From assembly GCA_018827205.1 (NCBI GenBank), contig JAHJXZ010000011.1:24786-88785 (forward strand): a DNA stretch of 64,000 nucleotides, written 5' to 3'. Within the stretch, counting starts at the first letter, position 1. Each line of letters begins with the position of its first letter. This DNA comes from Gammaproteobacteria bacterium (GTDB lineage Bacteria; Pseudomonadota; Gammaproteobacteria; Pseudomonadales; Pseudomonadaceae). Position numbers and translations under genes: made by a program. A model generated the notes under the pieces. The model was not told where the DNA came from. It searched no databases and saw only the letters and a list, made by a program, of their open reading frames with translations. Positions 46,235 to 53,834 of this stretch are shown here, one piece after another.

Positions 46235-46606
46235 TCATTCGGCTATGCCGCAAGGGTAACTGGACATCATGGTTTTAAGCGCAAGGCTGAGTTTGTGTTG
46301 CGTCAGAATTTCAGGGTGCTCATCACCATACTTAACAGTCATGCGAGCTAAATGCCCGGCACTGACCTCTCTGGGTATGCAGGCTCTTCCTGTGACGGTA
46401 AGAACATCCCTTGCCCCAGAAATGTAGTGCGTGCATCTATTGGCGTAGACCAAATCAACTGGATTAGGGTCAGCATCTGGAGCATCCATATATTGCACTG
46501 CCTTGACACACTCACCTAAAAGCTCATCCGCTCGGCCAGAGTCAGCAAATGCGTTTGCACACGAAAAACAAGCTAACAGCCCTGCGAGTAAAAGTTTGTG
46601 CTTCAC
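46235..46606 (-). CDS. Rap1a/Tai-family periplasmic protein (T6SS-type immunity fold)
   Basis: Protein of 123 residues, ATG 46606. A signal peptide is clear (MKHKLLLAGLLACFSCANAFA). The mature part has the Cys pattern of the Rap1a/Tai immunity family: ECVKAVQY, RCTHYISGARD, RACIPREVS and a final YPCG. Family members neutralise peptidoglycan-cleaving type VI effectors in the periplasm. No effector or T6SS gene is adjacent, so it is an orphan immunity gene or serves another purpose. Confidence 0.7.
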   Translation of the reverse strand: MKHKLLLAGLLACFSCANAFADSGRADELLGECVKAVQYMDAPDADPNPVDLVYANRCTHYISGARDVLTVTGRACIPREVSAGHLARMTVKYGDEHPEILTQHKLSLALKTMMSSYPCGIAE

Positions 46607-46683
46607 TCTTTTTGCTCCTTGATACTAAAAAATCAGCGGTTATCCCCAGGTGCGTGACCAGCTGGAGCAGATGCGTTTGCTAG

Positions 46684-46986
46684 CTATTTAACTGAGCACA
46701 TAGGCGCAACCACCATTCTCAACTTCATGCCGTATTCCATGTACCGTGCCTTTTCTTCGGGGGTAACTGCCTTGTAGGCGCGGTTGGAATACATCAGGAT
46801 TTCATCATCACTGAATCCAGCATTTTTCATTTCCTTGGGGACACATGCGCATGTGCGCGGTGTTGATGCCCGCTCGCATTTTTTCAACAGTTCGGCCATG
46901 CGAGCCTCTGTATTACCTACCGCAAAGGCACCAGGTATCGATACAAGGCCCAAGCTAAACGCTACCGCCATCATCCGTTTTTTCAT
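46684..46986 (-). CDS. Small secreted or periplasmic protein of unknown function
   Basis: Protein of 100 residues from ATG 46986. A signal peptide is visible (MKKRMMAVAFSLGLVSIPGA, cleaved after AFA), then a small domain with four Cys (KKCERAS, CACVPKEM, APMCSVK) that could form two disulfides. Same strand as the Rap1a-like gene, about 80 bp before it, so the two may be co-expressed. Function unknown. Confidence 0.65.
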   Translation of the reverse strand: MKKRMMAVAFSLGLVSIPGAFAVGNTEARMAELLKKCERASTPRTCACVPKEMKNAGFSDDEILMYSNRAYKAVTPEEKARYMEYGMKLRMVVAPMCSVK

Positions 46987-47186
46987 TCTCGTTACTCCGT
47001 AATGCCCAGGCGGCAAGGGATATTCTCTCTTGCGTTCAACTCAAGGACAAACTGAATAGTCCCTAGTTTCGTAGGTAACTTTAGGCGTCCGCTTTTGGCC
47101 GATCGTCACTACCGCGCTTAATGTTCGATACCAATGAAAATTCCCGGTCAGCTGGAATGCAACTCGGTGGCTGAGTCAGTGCAACT

Positions 47187-47786
47187 TCACATCAGTGCCA
47201 TGCGCATCCATTTCGGCATTCTGCAGGCCAATAGCTTGTTCATTTCTTCGGGACTAAGCGCTTTTTTAACTACAGCCACATCTTCCTGAGTGATGCCGTC
47301 TTTACCGAGATAAAATAAAGCGCTGATGGCCATCCCGACCTTGGTTCCTGCGCGCTGCATAACCATCGGAGCAGCATGTACAAGCCTTATATCGGCCTTG
47401 CCTACAGATATCGATCGGCTGGGGCCACTGGTGTAATAAATCGGAATGACCGGCATCTGTGTACTCAGACCGAATCGCCTCACTGCATCAGCTCCATGAA
47501 TCTGCAGCGTCCAACTGTTTTTCTTGGCAATCAGATTTACCAAGTCCAATGGCCCAGGACGCACAGCTCTGCCAGTGTGCTGGCTGTATTGGGCGCGCAT
47601 GTAAATGCCACGGCACACACGCTCAAGCTCGCCTTGCCGAACCAACTGGGCTACTGCTTTGGAGATGGCCGTACTCGTACCAAGCTCTGCAAAGTCGCGG
47701 ATGCTGAAAGGTCTTCCTTTACGCAGCCGCTTAACCCGCCGCATAACGAGTTGAGATACCGTCGGTTCAGTCAAATAGCTGGCCAT
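47187..47786 (-). CDS. DUF6088-type (AbiEi-like) protein
   Basis: Protein of 199 residues, ATG 47786. The N-terminal winged HTH (FSIRDFAELGTSTAISKAVA) is followed by LVRQGELERVCRGIYMR, a typical start of AbiEi/DUF6088 antitoxin-like proteins, then the sensor-like domain with LQIHGADAVRRFGLSTQMPV. In AbiE systems the AbiEi protein represses the operon and counters the nucleotidyltransferase toxin AbiEii; no AbiEii is visible. The gene starts 2 bp after the BPSL0761-type gene, a pairing I recall from other proteobacterial islands. Confidence 0.75.
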   Translation of the reverse strand: MASYLTEPTVSQLVMRRVKRLRKGRPFSIRDFAELGTSTAISKAVAQLVRQGELERVCRGIYMRAQYSQHTGRAVRPGPLDLVNLIAKKNSWTLQIHGADAVRRFGLSTQMPVIPIYYTSGPSRSISVGKADIRLVHAAPMVMQRAGTKVGMAISALFYLGKDGITQEDVAVVKKALSPEEMNKLLACRMPKWMRMALM

Positions 47787-47788
47787 TG

Positions 47789-48052
47789 CTATCGCTCCTG
47801 CTCCAGCGACGAGCAGAGCAGCGGCTGGTGGTAGGCGATAACTCGGCGCCGATATTCGTCATCATCGGCACCGCTTGCTAAGCATTCCTCCAAGCGTCCC
47901 AGCGAGAACACCTCAGCTGAAGAGGGGTAGTGCCTGAGTAAACTTTTCGCATAACTGCGGATGCCCTGCGGTAGGCCCGCATCACGGGAGAGCTCACGCA
48001 AGAACTCCTCTGTTTTGACGAGGATACGAGTTCTTTCATACGGTAGGGTCAA
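47789..48052 (-). CDS. BPSL0761-family small protein, paired with DUF6088
   Basis: Protein of 87 residues starting MTLPYERTRILVKTEEFL and containing SYAKSLLRHYPSSAEV, the pattern of the BPSL0761 family of unknown function. It directly precedes the DUF6088 gene with 2 bp between, so the two form an operon. Family named from memory of the consensus; no biochemical role is known. Confidence 0.65.
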   Translation of the reverse strand: MTLPYERTRILVKTEEFLRELSRDAGLPQGIRSYAKSLLRHYPSSAEVFSLGRLEECLASGADDDEYRRRVIAYHQPLLCSSLEQER

Positions 48053-48099
48053 TCGTTATCTCCCAGACGGGATATGAAGGTCGCGGCTAGCTAAAGCGC

Positions 48100-48660
48100 T
48101 TACCAGCGCCTACCACCCATAATGCAGCCCAGCGCTTCGGGCATTGAATTAAAAGTTCCCCAGCTCGTTAAGCCGCCAGTAGCGGTGCTATCAAAACAGC
48201 ACACTTCGTAGCGAACCCCTGTTGGCCAATCGCTAAACCAGAGTGCCTTTAAAGCTGCGATATGCTTTTCCACATCTTTTGCCGCCAGTTCGGGGAAGAC
48301 TTTACCTATCGAAGCTTGGCTAGCCCGATGACTCACCTCCAGCCCATAAGGTCCTTCCCAACTACAACGCTCGATAAATGGACGATTCCACCAGCGGGCT
48401 TTGCATACGTCGGTATGCTGCTGGCTGTCTAGATTCTCGAATTCTGCAGGCAACGCAGGGTCTACCAACACACCCTCAATCAGCTCTACCGCGAAGAACA
48501 GTAGTCCATCTACCTGTAATTCCCTTAAGTCGTCCCGCCCACTCTGCAGGCGCTCCAGATAGGGGGCGATGCCGAGTAGTCTCTGCCTAGTTGAAAGCTG
48601 CAAAGCCTGCAGATTTGCGAAATCCCATGCGGCCCAATCCTGATCATTACGCACGATCAT
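48100..48660 (-). CDS. Protein of unknown function (186 aa)
   Basis: Start ATG 48660 with AGGAG upstream; the frame extending to 48798 overlaps the small membrane gene and is not used. Soluble, no motif recognised; mixed alpha/beta with a Trp-rich pattern (ARWWNRPFIERCSWEGPYG). It overlaps the end of the 59-residue membrane gene by 14 bp, so the two are coupled. Possibly an immunity-type protein by size and isolation, but that is not supported by sequence. Confidence 0.6.
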   Translation of the reverse strand: MIVRNDQDWAAWDFANLQALQLSTRQRLLGIAPYLERLQSGRDDLRELQVDGLLFFAVELIEGVLVDPALPAEFENLDSQQHTDVCKARWWNRPFIERCSWEGPYGLEVSHRASQASIGKVFPELAAKDVEKHIAALKALWFSDWPTGVRYEVCCFDSTATGGLTSWGTFNSMPEALGCIMGGRRW

Positions 48661-48826
48661 GATTGCGCTCCTGCTCGGCTTCCCGGCTTTCATGCCACTT
48701 GGCAAATACCCACAGAGCAGTACCCAGTGACAACAACAACCACATAATCCACTGAGGTATTTGGTATTGGGCGCCCAACCAAAGACCAACGCCACCACAC
48801 AACATCGTCACAAAAAACCATCTCAT
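48647..48826 (-). CDS. Small two-helix membrane protein
   Basis: Protein of 59 residues, ATG 48826 with GGGAG upstream. Two hydrophobic helices (about 3-20 and 25-44) and a charged, basic-acidic tail (KWHESREAEQERNHDRA). Coupled to the following 186-residue gene by overlap. Unknown function; real because of the good ribosome site and tight arrangement. Confidence 0.5.
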   Translation of the reverse strand: MRWFFVTMLCGGVGLWLGAQYQIPQWIMWLLLSLGTALWVFAKWHESREAEQERNHDRA

Positions 48827-48962
48827 CAACGTGTACTCCCGATTACAAACGAGATGCCACGGTAACCCGATGTTCTACTGTTCTAACGCTAGCGCTGAAA
48901 ATTTCGTCGGCACCCAGATTGGGAAATCAGGATGACCCGTGAGCGCTCACTCGTGCTGAGGA

Positions 48963-49370
48963 TTAGTCCGCTCCAGGTTCACTAACCCCACAAAATGCGT
49001 CGATTCGTTTGTAGGTCTCCAAAAGCGACAGGAGGTCGCCCTGCGCCATGATTTCCAACGGCTTACGACCATTGAAGAATTCGTTTTGGTTCTCAAGACC
49101 CATAAAGCCGTAGACGTTTTCAGGGTTATCAAAGGCCAGCCTTAGGCTGGCGTGGCAGTTCAAGACAATGCTGGCCCGCTCCAGTTGATCTCGGTCGAGT
49201 TCAACGCTTTTGCCCTGATGAGCACGAGAAATACTGCTGCGCGAGACACGAAGAACATTGCTCGCCTGCTCGGTAGTGGCCTTCCATTTCTCCAGGACCC
49301 TCAGGGCCGTGCGTAGAATTACGCCACTTTGATCCGTCGAGAATGCGCGAATTCTGGATGTTGCATGCAT
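48963..49370 (-). CDS. Xre/MbcA/ParS-type antitoxin-like protein, no toxin adjacent
   Basis: Protein of 135 residues, ATG 49370. The N-terminal HTH (TTEQASNVLRVSRSSISRAH) is followed by the MbcA/ParS (DUF2384) end NPENVYGFMGLENQNEFFNG and MAQGDLLSLLETYKRIDAF. In toxin-antitoxin pairs the partner is an RES-domain toxin immediately downstream; none is found here, and the next genes downstream are unrelated. Either an orphan left after loss of the toxin gene or a regulator. Confidence 0.8.
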   Translation of the reverse strand: MHATSRIRAFSTDQSGVILRTALRVLEKWKATTEQASNVLRVSRSSISRAHQGKSVELDRDQLERASIVLNCHASLRLAFDNPENVYGFMGLENQNEFFNGRKPLEIMAQGDLLSLLETYKRIDAFCGVSEPGAD

Positions 49371-49621
49371 GACGGAAGCTCCTGTCTCTAATCAGCAAAA
49401 ATGATCGGGTTTGTGACACACAGTAACCTGATGCTCGGGTTTTTAACCTTCGAGCCAATAAATCGTCAGCTCCCAGATTGGGTAGCGAGGAATCCACAGC
49501 GGCCACCTCTGAAACCATGAACTTTTGCTAAGCTGGCGGCCTGCGCCGCGGGACTTCGTTGGCAGCGGCTCGCCGGTGCCTCCCCCTGCGGACACCCATT
49601 CAACCGTTTCCCGGGGTTACG

Positions 49622-49867
49622 ATGCGGAACCATGTAGTGATCGAGGACTGGGATGGCGACGGCGCTATTCGCCTACCCGATGACGTTCTGCAGGAAATGG
49701 GCGTAGACGTTGGAGACACGCTCTACCTCCTTGAGGAGTACGTGTGTACAACCCGCTGTCTGGTGCTCAGTAAGTCACCGCGCATTCCTGATCGCGTGGA
49801 TGAGCTGGTGGGTCACTGGGAGTCGTTTGGCAAGGTCTCCGCCGAGATAAGCTCCAAGGACGAGTGA
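49622..49867 (+). CDS. AbrB/MazE-type antitoxin-like protein
   Basis: Protein of 81 residues, ATG 49622 with a GGGG site. The swapped-hairpin motif IRLPDDVLQEMGVDVGDTLY is that of SpoVT/AbrB DNA-binding domains found in MazE-like antitoxins. No toxin of the MazF or RelE type follows. The C-terminal 40 residues would normally bind the toxin. Orphan antitoxin or small regulator. Confidence 0.65.
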   Translation: MRNHVVIEDWDGDGAIRLPDDVLQEMGVDVGDTLYLLEEYVCTTRCLVLSKSPRIPDRVDELVGHWESFGKVSAEISSKDE

Positions 49868-50084
49868 GTTAGCTACCGCACTGACCTCGATGCAGCTTGC
49901 ACGCCCTTGGCCCCTGCGAGGGTAGAGTTTTCCACCACAAAAGCATCGCTAACGTTGGGGCCTGCACATTCCTGGGTTGCCAATTAGTGACAGCAACAGC
50001 AGAGAGCAACAAAACGAATTTGTGTGGCCGCGGGGGAAGCCCAAAGCGGCAGGTCTTAGTGATCGTGTTAATACCTATGACTTT

Positions 50085-50117
50085 GCTGGGCCAAGTAGCT
50101 GCCCGTAGGCTGCCAGC
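50085..50117 (+). repeat. 33-bp repeat flanking the ABC operon, copy 1
   Basis: Matches the 33 bp at 53473-53505 at 29 positions, in direct orientation. Shared core AGCTGCCCGTAGG, or CGCTGCCCGTAGG in copy 2. It lies just after the end of the ABC operon and runs into the CCAGC tandem array. Confidence 0.65.
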
Positions 50118-50142
50118 CCAGCCCAGCCCAGCCCAGCCCAGC
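50113..50142 (+). repeat. Six tandem copies of CCAGC
   Basis: Short tandem repeat of the pentamer CCAGC, six copies, beginning inside the first 33-bp repeat. It looks like replication slippage of the end of that repeat. The ABC transporter stop codon is 20 bp away. Confidence 0.85.
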
Positions 50143-50161
50143 GGAGCCGGCCGCGGGTGTT

Positions 50162-50878
50162 TCATGCCTGTCGTGTCACATCGCTCTCTATGTAGCCGTC
50201 TGCGAGGGTAATGACGCGATCACACTGATCAGAAAGGCGTGGGTCGTGGGTGACCAGTAGCACCGCGCAGCCAAATTCGCGGTTGAACTGACGAAACAGT
50301 TGAAAGACTTCGGCGGCCGACTTGCTGTCGAGGTTGCCGGTCGGCTCGTCGGCCAACAGCAGGGCCGGGCGTGTGATTAGTGCCCTAGCGACCGCCACCC
50401 GCTGCTGCTGCCCGCCGGAGAGCTGATCGGGCTTGCGTTGCTCCATGCCTTGCAGGCCCACTCGCGCCAGCAGATCGGTGGCCCGTTCACGCTGTTGCGA
50501 TGTGGGTTTGCCAGTGGTCAGCATGAGCGGCATCAACACATTTTCCAGCGCCGTGAAGGCCTGAATAAGATGATGGAACTGGAATACGAAACCGATCCGG
50601 GTGCCACGCAGTGCGGTGCGCTGCGTATCGTCCATCGAGCGGGTAGGTTCTTCGAGCAGGTAGAGTTCGCCGCCCGTAGGCTTGTCGAGCAACCCGATCA
50701 GGTTGAGCAGGGTGCTCTTGCCAGAACCGGAAGCGCCCACCAGTGCGGCGAAGTCGTTGCGTTGTAGGCGCAGGTCCAGCCCGTGCAACACCTCATTCTC
50801 GGTTGGTGTGTCGACGTTGTAGGCTTTCCTGAGACCCACCAGGCGCAGAACCTCTTGCATCGCTTGCCGATCAGACAT
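50162..50878 (-). CDS. ABC transporter ATP-binding protein (MacB/LolD-like)
   Basis: Protein of 238 residues from ATG 50878. Complete ABC motifs: Walker [10 protein letters not shown] near 50, Q-loop FQFHHLIQ, signature LSGGQQQR near 150, Walker B LLLADEP near 170, and the H-loop VTHD. Closest in type to LolD/MacB ATPases that drive FtsX-like permeases. It overlaps the permease gene by 8 bp. Third gene of the adaptor-permease-ATPase operon. Confidence 0.92.
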   Translation of the reverse strand: MSDRQAMQEVLRLVGLRKAYNVDTPTENEVLHGLDLRLQRNDFAALVGASGSGKSTLLNLIGLLDKPTGGELYLLEEPTRSMDDTQRTALRGTRIGFVFQFHHLIQAFTALENVLMPLMLTTGKPTSQQRERATDLLARVGLQGMEQRKPDQLSGGQQQRVAVARALITRPALLLADEPTGNLDSKSAAEVFQLFRQFNREFGCAVLLVTHDPRLSDQCDRVITLADGYIESDVTRQA

Positions 50879-52073
50879 GGCGTATCGCCTCCACCGGGTC
50901 GAGCGCTGCCGCGCGCCGTGCTGGCAAGGCCGCCGAGAGAATGCCGGTAACCGTGGCCAGCGCCGCAGCAGAGGCCAACAGCCAGGGATTGAGAGGGATA
51001 TAGAACAACTTGGGACCGAAGGTGTTGAACGCGCCCACCAGGCCATAGCCGGCCGTGCCGCCCAGCAGCGAGCCAGCTAGACCGAACAGCGCTCCCTGGA
51101 TCAGGAACACCCGCAGCATCTGTGACTGACGAGTGCCCATTGCGCGCAGGATGCCGATCTCGCGCGTGCGCTGCACCACGCTCACCGACAACACGCTGGC
51201 GATGCCCAGTGCCACGCTTAGGGCCACGAACAAGCTGATCATCTGAGTGGACAGGCTCTGTGAGCGCAAAGCGTTCATCAGTTGTGTGTTGGTTTCCATC
51301 CAGCTTTCGGCCTTCAGGCCGGTGAGGCGGCCGATACGTTCGGCAATCACCTGCGCTGCAAAGATCTCTGTCACCGTCAGGTCGATGGCGGTGGCCGCGC
51401 CCGGTAGATCGAGCAGGGCCTGCGCCTGCTTCATGTCGAGGTACACATAGCGTGCGTCGAGTTCGCGCACGCCCAGTTCAAAGATGCCGGCAACATTCAC
51501 CACGGCCTCACGACCTTGACCGCCATCCAAGCGCAGTTTGTCGCCGACGGCCATGCCCAGGTCTGCGGCCAGCTGTCTGCCGATCACGGCGTCACCGGCA
51601 CCGATGCGAAAGACGCCGGCGATAATGTCCTGCTGGATAGGGATGATGCGCTGGTAGCGCTGCGCGTCGATGCCGATCAGTGCGGTCGATTGCAGGGCCT
51701 CGCCACGGCGGGCAAAGGCCGGCCCCGAGATCACCGGCGAGACCGCGCTGACCTGCGGGAAACTGTCGAGCACATTACGCACCTCCTGCCAGTTGTTGAT
51801 CGAGCGCAGGCGCTGGGCACGCTTGTTTTCCAGCAACAAATGCACGCTGCCCGGCTCGACGGGCAGCACGCGGTTGCGTTCTTCCGGTGGCTCCACCTTG
51901 ATGTGGGCCTGAGTGCCCAGCGTGCGCTGGATGATGTTGTCCTGCAGTCCCGTGATTAGTGCGGTCAGGAACACGATGACCGCTACGCCGACGGCGATGC
52001 CGACGAGGATCAGCAGGCTCTGTGCCTTGCCCTCACGCAGGAACCTGACAGCGATGGTCCATTCGATCCACAT
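50871..52073 (-). CDS. FtsX-like ABC permease (MacB/LolC-type)
   Basis: Protein of 400 residues. One N-terminal transmembrane helix (about 18-40), a large periplasmic domain, then three C-terminal helices (about 275-395) with FtsX-type residues around [20 protein letters not shown]. This four-helix layout belongs to the MacB/LolC family, which moves substrate in the periplasm rather than across the membrane. Coupled to the adaptor upstream (5 bp) and the ATPase downstream. Substrate unknown. Confidence 0.9.
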   Translation of the reverse strand: MWIEWTIAVRFLREGKAQSLLILVGIAVGVAVIVFLTALITGLQDNIIQRTLGTQAHIKVEPPEERNRVLPVEPGSVHLLLENKRAQRLRSINNWQEVRNVLDSFPQVSAVSPVISGPAFARRGEALQSTALIGIDAQRYQRIIPIQQDIIAGVFRIGAGDAVIGRQLAADLGMAVGDKLRLDGGQGREAVVNVAGIFELGVRELDARYVYLDMKQAQALLDLPGAATAIDLTVTEIFAAQVIAERIGRLTGLKAESWMETNTQLMNALRSQSLSTQMISLFVALSVALGIASVLSVSVVQRTREIGILRAMGTRQSQMLRVFLIQGALFGLAGSLLGGTAGYGLVGAFNTFGPKLFYIPLNPWLLASAAALATVTGILSAALPARRAAALDPVEAIRHV

Positions 52074-52078
52074 CGGGG

Positions 52079-53293
52079 CTAGTCCAGTCGGGCTGGCAGT
52101 TCATTTCGACTTTGCGAGTCAAAAGACGCTTTGGCGGTGGCCGTCATCCGAACCTGGTCACCCTCGGAGATGGACGCTTGCGCATCAGCCAGAATCCAGT
52201 CGCCGGCCTGCAGCCCTGCGCTGATCTCGGTCTGCGTCAGACCCCGTAGCCCGAGGCGGACCTTACGCCGCGTAGCCTGGCCATCGACCACCCGCCACAC
52301 CTCGGCGTGTTCACCGTCCACAACTGTCAGCGCATCGTTGGGCACCGCCAGGGCATTGTCGCTGCGTCCGGTTTCAATGTTCACTGAAACCGTCATGCCT
52401 TCCAGTAGGAAATCCGGGGCCGGATCCACACTGAGGCGAACATCCACAGTACCGCGTTGTGGATCGACAGTCGGCGCGATGAAATCGACTCTGGCCTTAA
52501 AAGGGCGGGTCGGGTAGGCATCCGCGACACAGGTGGCCAGCTGGCCCAGACCGAGTACCTCAAGATTCTTTTCATCCAGCGGCACCAGCACCTCGGTACC
52601 ACCTGTACGGGCAATATCAAACAGGACAACGCCGGGTTGCACCAGATCGCCGGGCTCTGCATTACGTGTTAGCACGGTACCGGCCAACTCGGCACGAATA
52701 GTGGTCTTGGCCAGCTGCGCACGAGCGCTGGCTACCCTGGCTTGCGCCGCCAGCTCGCTGGCCTGACCGGCTTGCAGCGTGCTGGCGGCCAGTTGTGCCC
52801 GTTCGAGCGCTGCACGTGCGCTGGTTTCAGCCTGCACGGCCTGTTCCATGACCTCGCGGGAAATCATTTGTCTGTCCAGCAGTTCTTGGCGGCGCCGGGC
52901 TTCCCGGCTAGCCTGAGTCAGCCGCGCTTGCGCATCACGCAACGCGGCTTGCGCCTGTGGCCGGCTGGACTGTTGCAATTCTGCTAGCGCTGCTTCCGCC
53001 TCATGCAGCGCAGCGACCAGATCATCGGCACGCAACACCGCTAGCACGTCGCCGGGAGCTACCACGTCGCCCTCGGTCACTCGGCGGTCGATCACCACAC
53101 CGGTTACCTGGCTACCTACTTGCGCACGCGAAAGTGCGGCGATCCTGCCGGTGGCCACCACCGTCTGCACAAGGGGGTGCGCAGTTAGCTGGTAGCCGGC
53201 CAAGGCCGGTCCCTGCAGAGTGCGGATGCCTCCCCAGATCAGCACAGTCAGCCCTGTGCAGGCGATAGCAATCAGCAGCAAAGGACGGTTCAT
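52079..53293 (-). CDS. MacA/HlyD-type periplasmic adaptor protein
   Basis: Protein of 404 residues from ATG 53293, giving a membrane anchor or signal segment (NRPLLLIAIACTGLTVLIWG). Lipoyl-like halves (GRIAALSRAQVGSQVTGVV and the matching segment near 205) flank an alpha-helical hairpin (about 95-190), then beta-barrel and membrane-proximal domains. It links the permease to an outer-membrane channel; no TolC-like gene is nearby, so a chromosomal one would serve. First gene of the export operon. The true start may be ATG 53326; ribosome sites are weak for both. Confidence 0.88.
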   Translation of the reverse strand: MNRPLLLIAIACTGLTVLIWGGIRTLQGPALAGYQLTAHPLVQTVVATGRIAALSRAQVGSQVTGVVIDRRVTEGDVVAPGDVLAVLRADDLVAALHEAEAALAELQQSSRPQAQAALRDAQARLTQASREARRRQELLDRQMISREVMEQAVQAETSARAALERAQLAASTLQAGQASELAAQARVASARAQLAKTTIRAELAGTVLTRNAEPGDLVQPGVVLFDIARTGGTEVLVPLDEKNLEVLGLGQLATCVADAYPTRPFKARVDFIAPTVDPQRGTVDVRLSVDPAPDFLLEGMTVSVNIETGRSDNALAVPNDALTVVDGEHAEVWRVVDGQATRRKVRLGLRGLTQTEISAGLQAGDWILADAQASISEGDQVRMTATAKASFDSQSRNELPARLD

Positions 53294-53735
53294 GGCGTGG
53301 CTCTGGGTGTGAGGAGGTACGGGCATTCGCTTGCCGATTAGCGGGCGAGGCAAGCCTCATACTTATTGTACTTCTGTGTCAGCTCTTTCCTAGCTTTCGG
53401 TTCACTCCGTGGCGGCTTTGTCATTGCGCCCTGAGAGGTGGGTAGAAGCCTAGCCAGATGTGGCATTAACATGCTGGCCTAAGTCGCTGCCCGTAGGCCG
53501 CCAGCCGCTAGTCGAAATTCAGGTTCGGTCAGAAGGCGGCAGGAGGAACTAGGGGGCTGGCTAGGTATCAAACCGCCGATGCCAATTTCGTTTTTTGTGC
53601 CCTAAATAACCACCCTTAGATACCGCTAAGAGCTATAAACTACAGGCAGTAAGATAAGGCCAAAGCCCTGCGAGACGGCACTTAGAGGCATTTTTTAACG
53701 CTTACCACCAAGCAAGATTACTGTACGTTATTAGT
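53294..53735. other. Gene-free stretch between the export operon and the att remnant
   Basis: Contains the second 33-bp repeat (53473-53505) and AT-rich sequence leading to the tRNA remnant. No coding region seen; the promoter of the adaptor-permease-ATPase operon must lie near 53300-53400 but no clear boxes could be fixed. Confidence 0.5.
53473..53505 (+). repeat. 33-bp repeat flanking the ABC operon, copy 2
   Basis: Direct copy (29 of 33 positions) of 50085-50117. Within it GGCCTA and TAGGCC can pair around 12 bases, so it may be a REP-like stem-loop. The two copies bracket exactly the three-gene export operon. Confidence 0.65.
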
Positions 53736-53780
53736 CTCCGAAGGCAGGGGTCGTGGGTTCGAATCCCGCCTGGTGCGCCA
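53736..53780 (+). other. 3' half of tRNA-Arg(CCG): island attachment-site remnant
   Basis: The sequence starts inside an anticodon loop (CTCCGAA, anticodon CCG), continues with the 3' anticodon stem GGCAG, a T arm (GTGGG-TTCGAAT-CCCGC), the 3' acceptor strand CTGGTGC, and ends GCCA. The matching 5' half (acceptor GCACCAG, D arm, CTGCC) is absent upstream, where unrelated sequence begins. This is what integration into a tRNA gene leaves at the distal end: the intact tRNA should be at the other end of the island. It is not a functional tRNA. Its original terminator follows at 53791. Confidence 0.8.
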
Positions 53781-53790
53781 CCTTTAAAGC

Positions 53791-53820
53791 AAAAGCCCCG
53801 GATGAAAATCCGGGGCTTTT
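53791..53820. terminator. Strong Rho-independent terminator
   Basis: A 13-bp stem (AAAAGCCCCGGAT with ATCCGGGGCTTTT) and 4-base loop, with A and T runs at both ends so it can work both ways. It would end the tRNA transcript on the plus strand and the HD-GYP gene on the minus strand. Confidence 0.9.
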
Positions 53821-53834
53821 GCGTTTCTGGGTTT

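Noticed and set aside
46133-46351. Small plus-strand frame before the Rap1a-like gene
   Set aside because: Overlaps the end of the Rap1a-like gene on the other strand and lacks a ribosome site.
50113-50142. CRISPR-like array
   Set aside because: Six abutting pentamers with no spacers; no cas genes in the window.
53736-53780. Functional tRNA gene
   Set aside because: Only the 3' half is present; upstream bases cannot form the acceptor, D arm or 5' anticodon stem.
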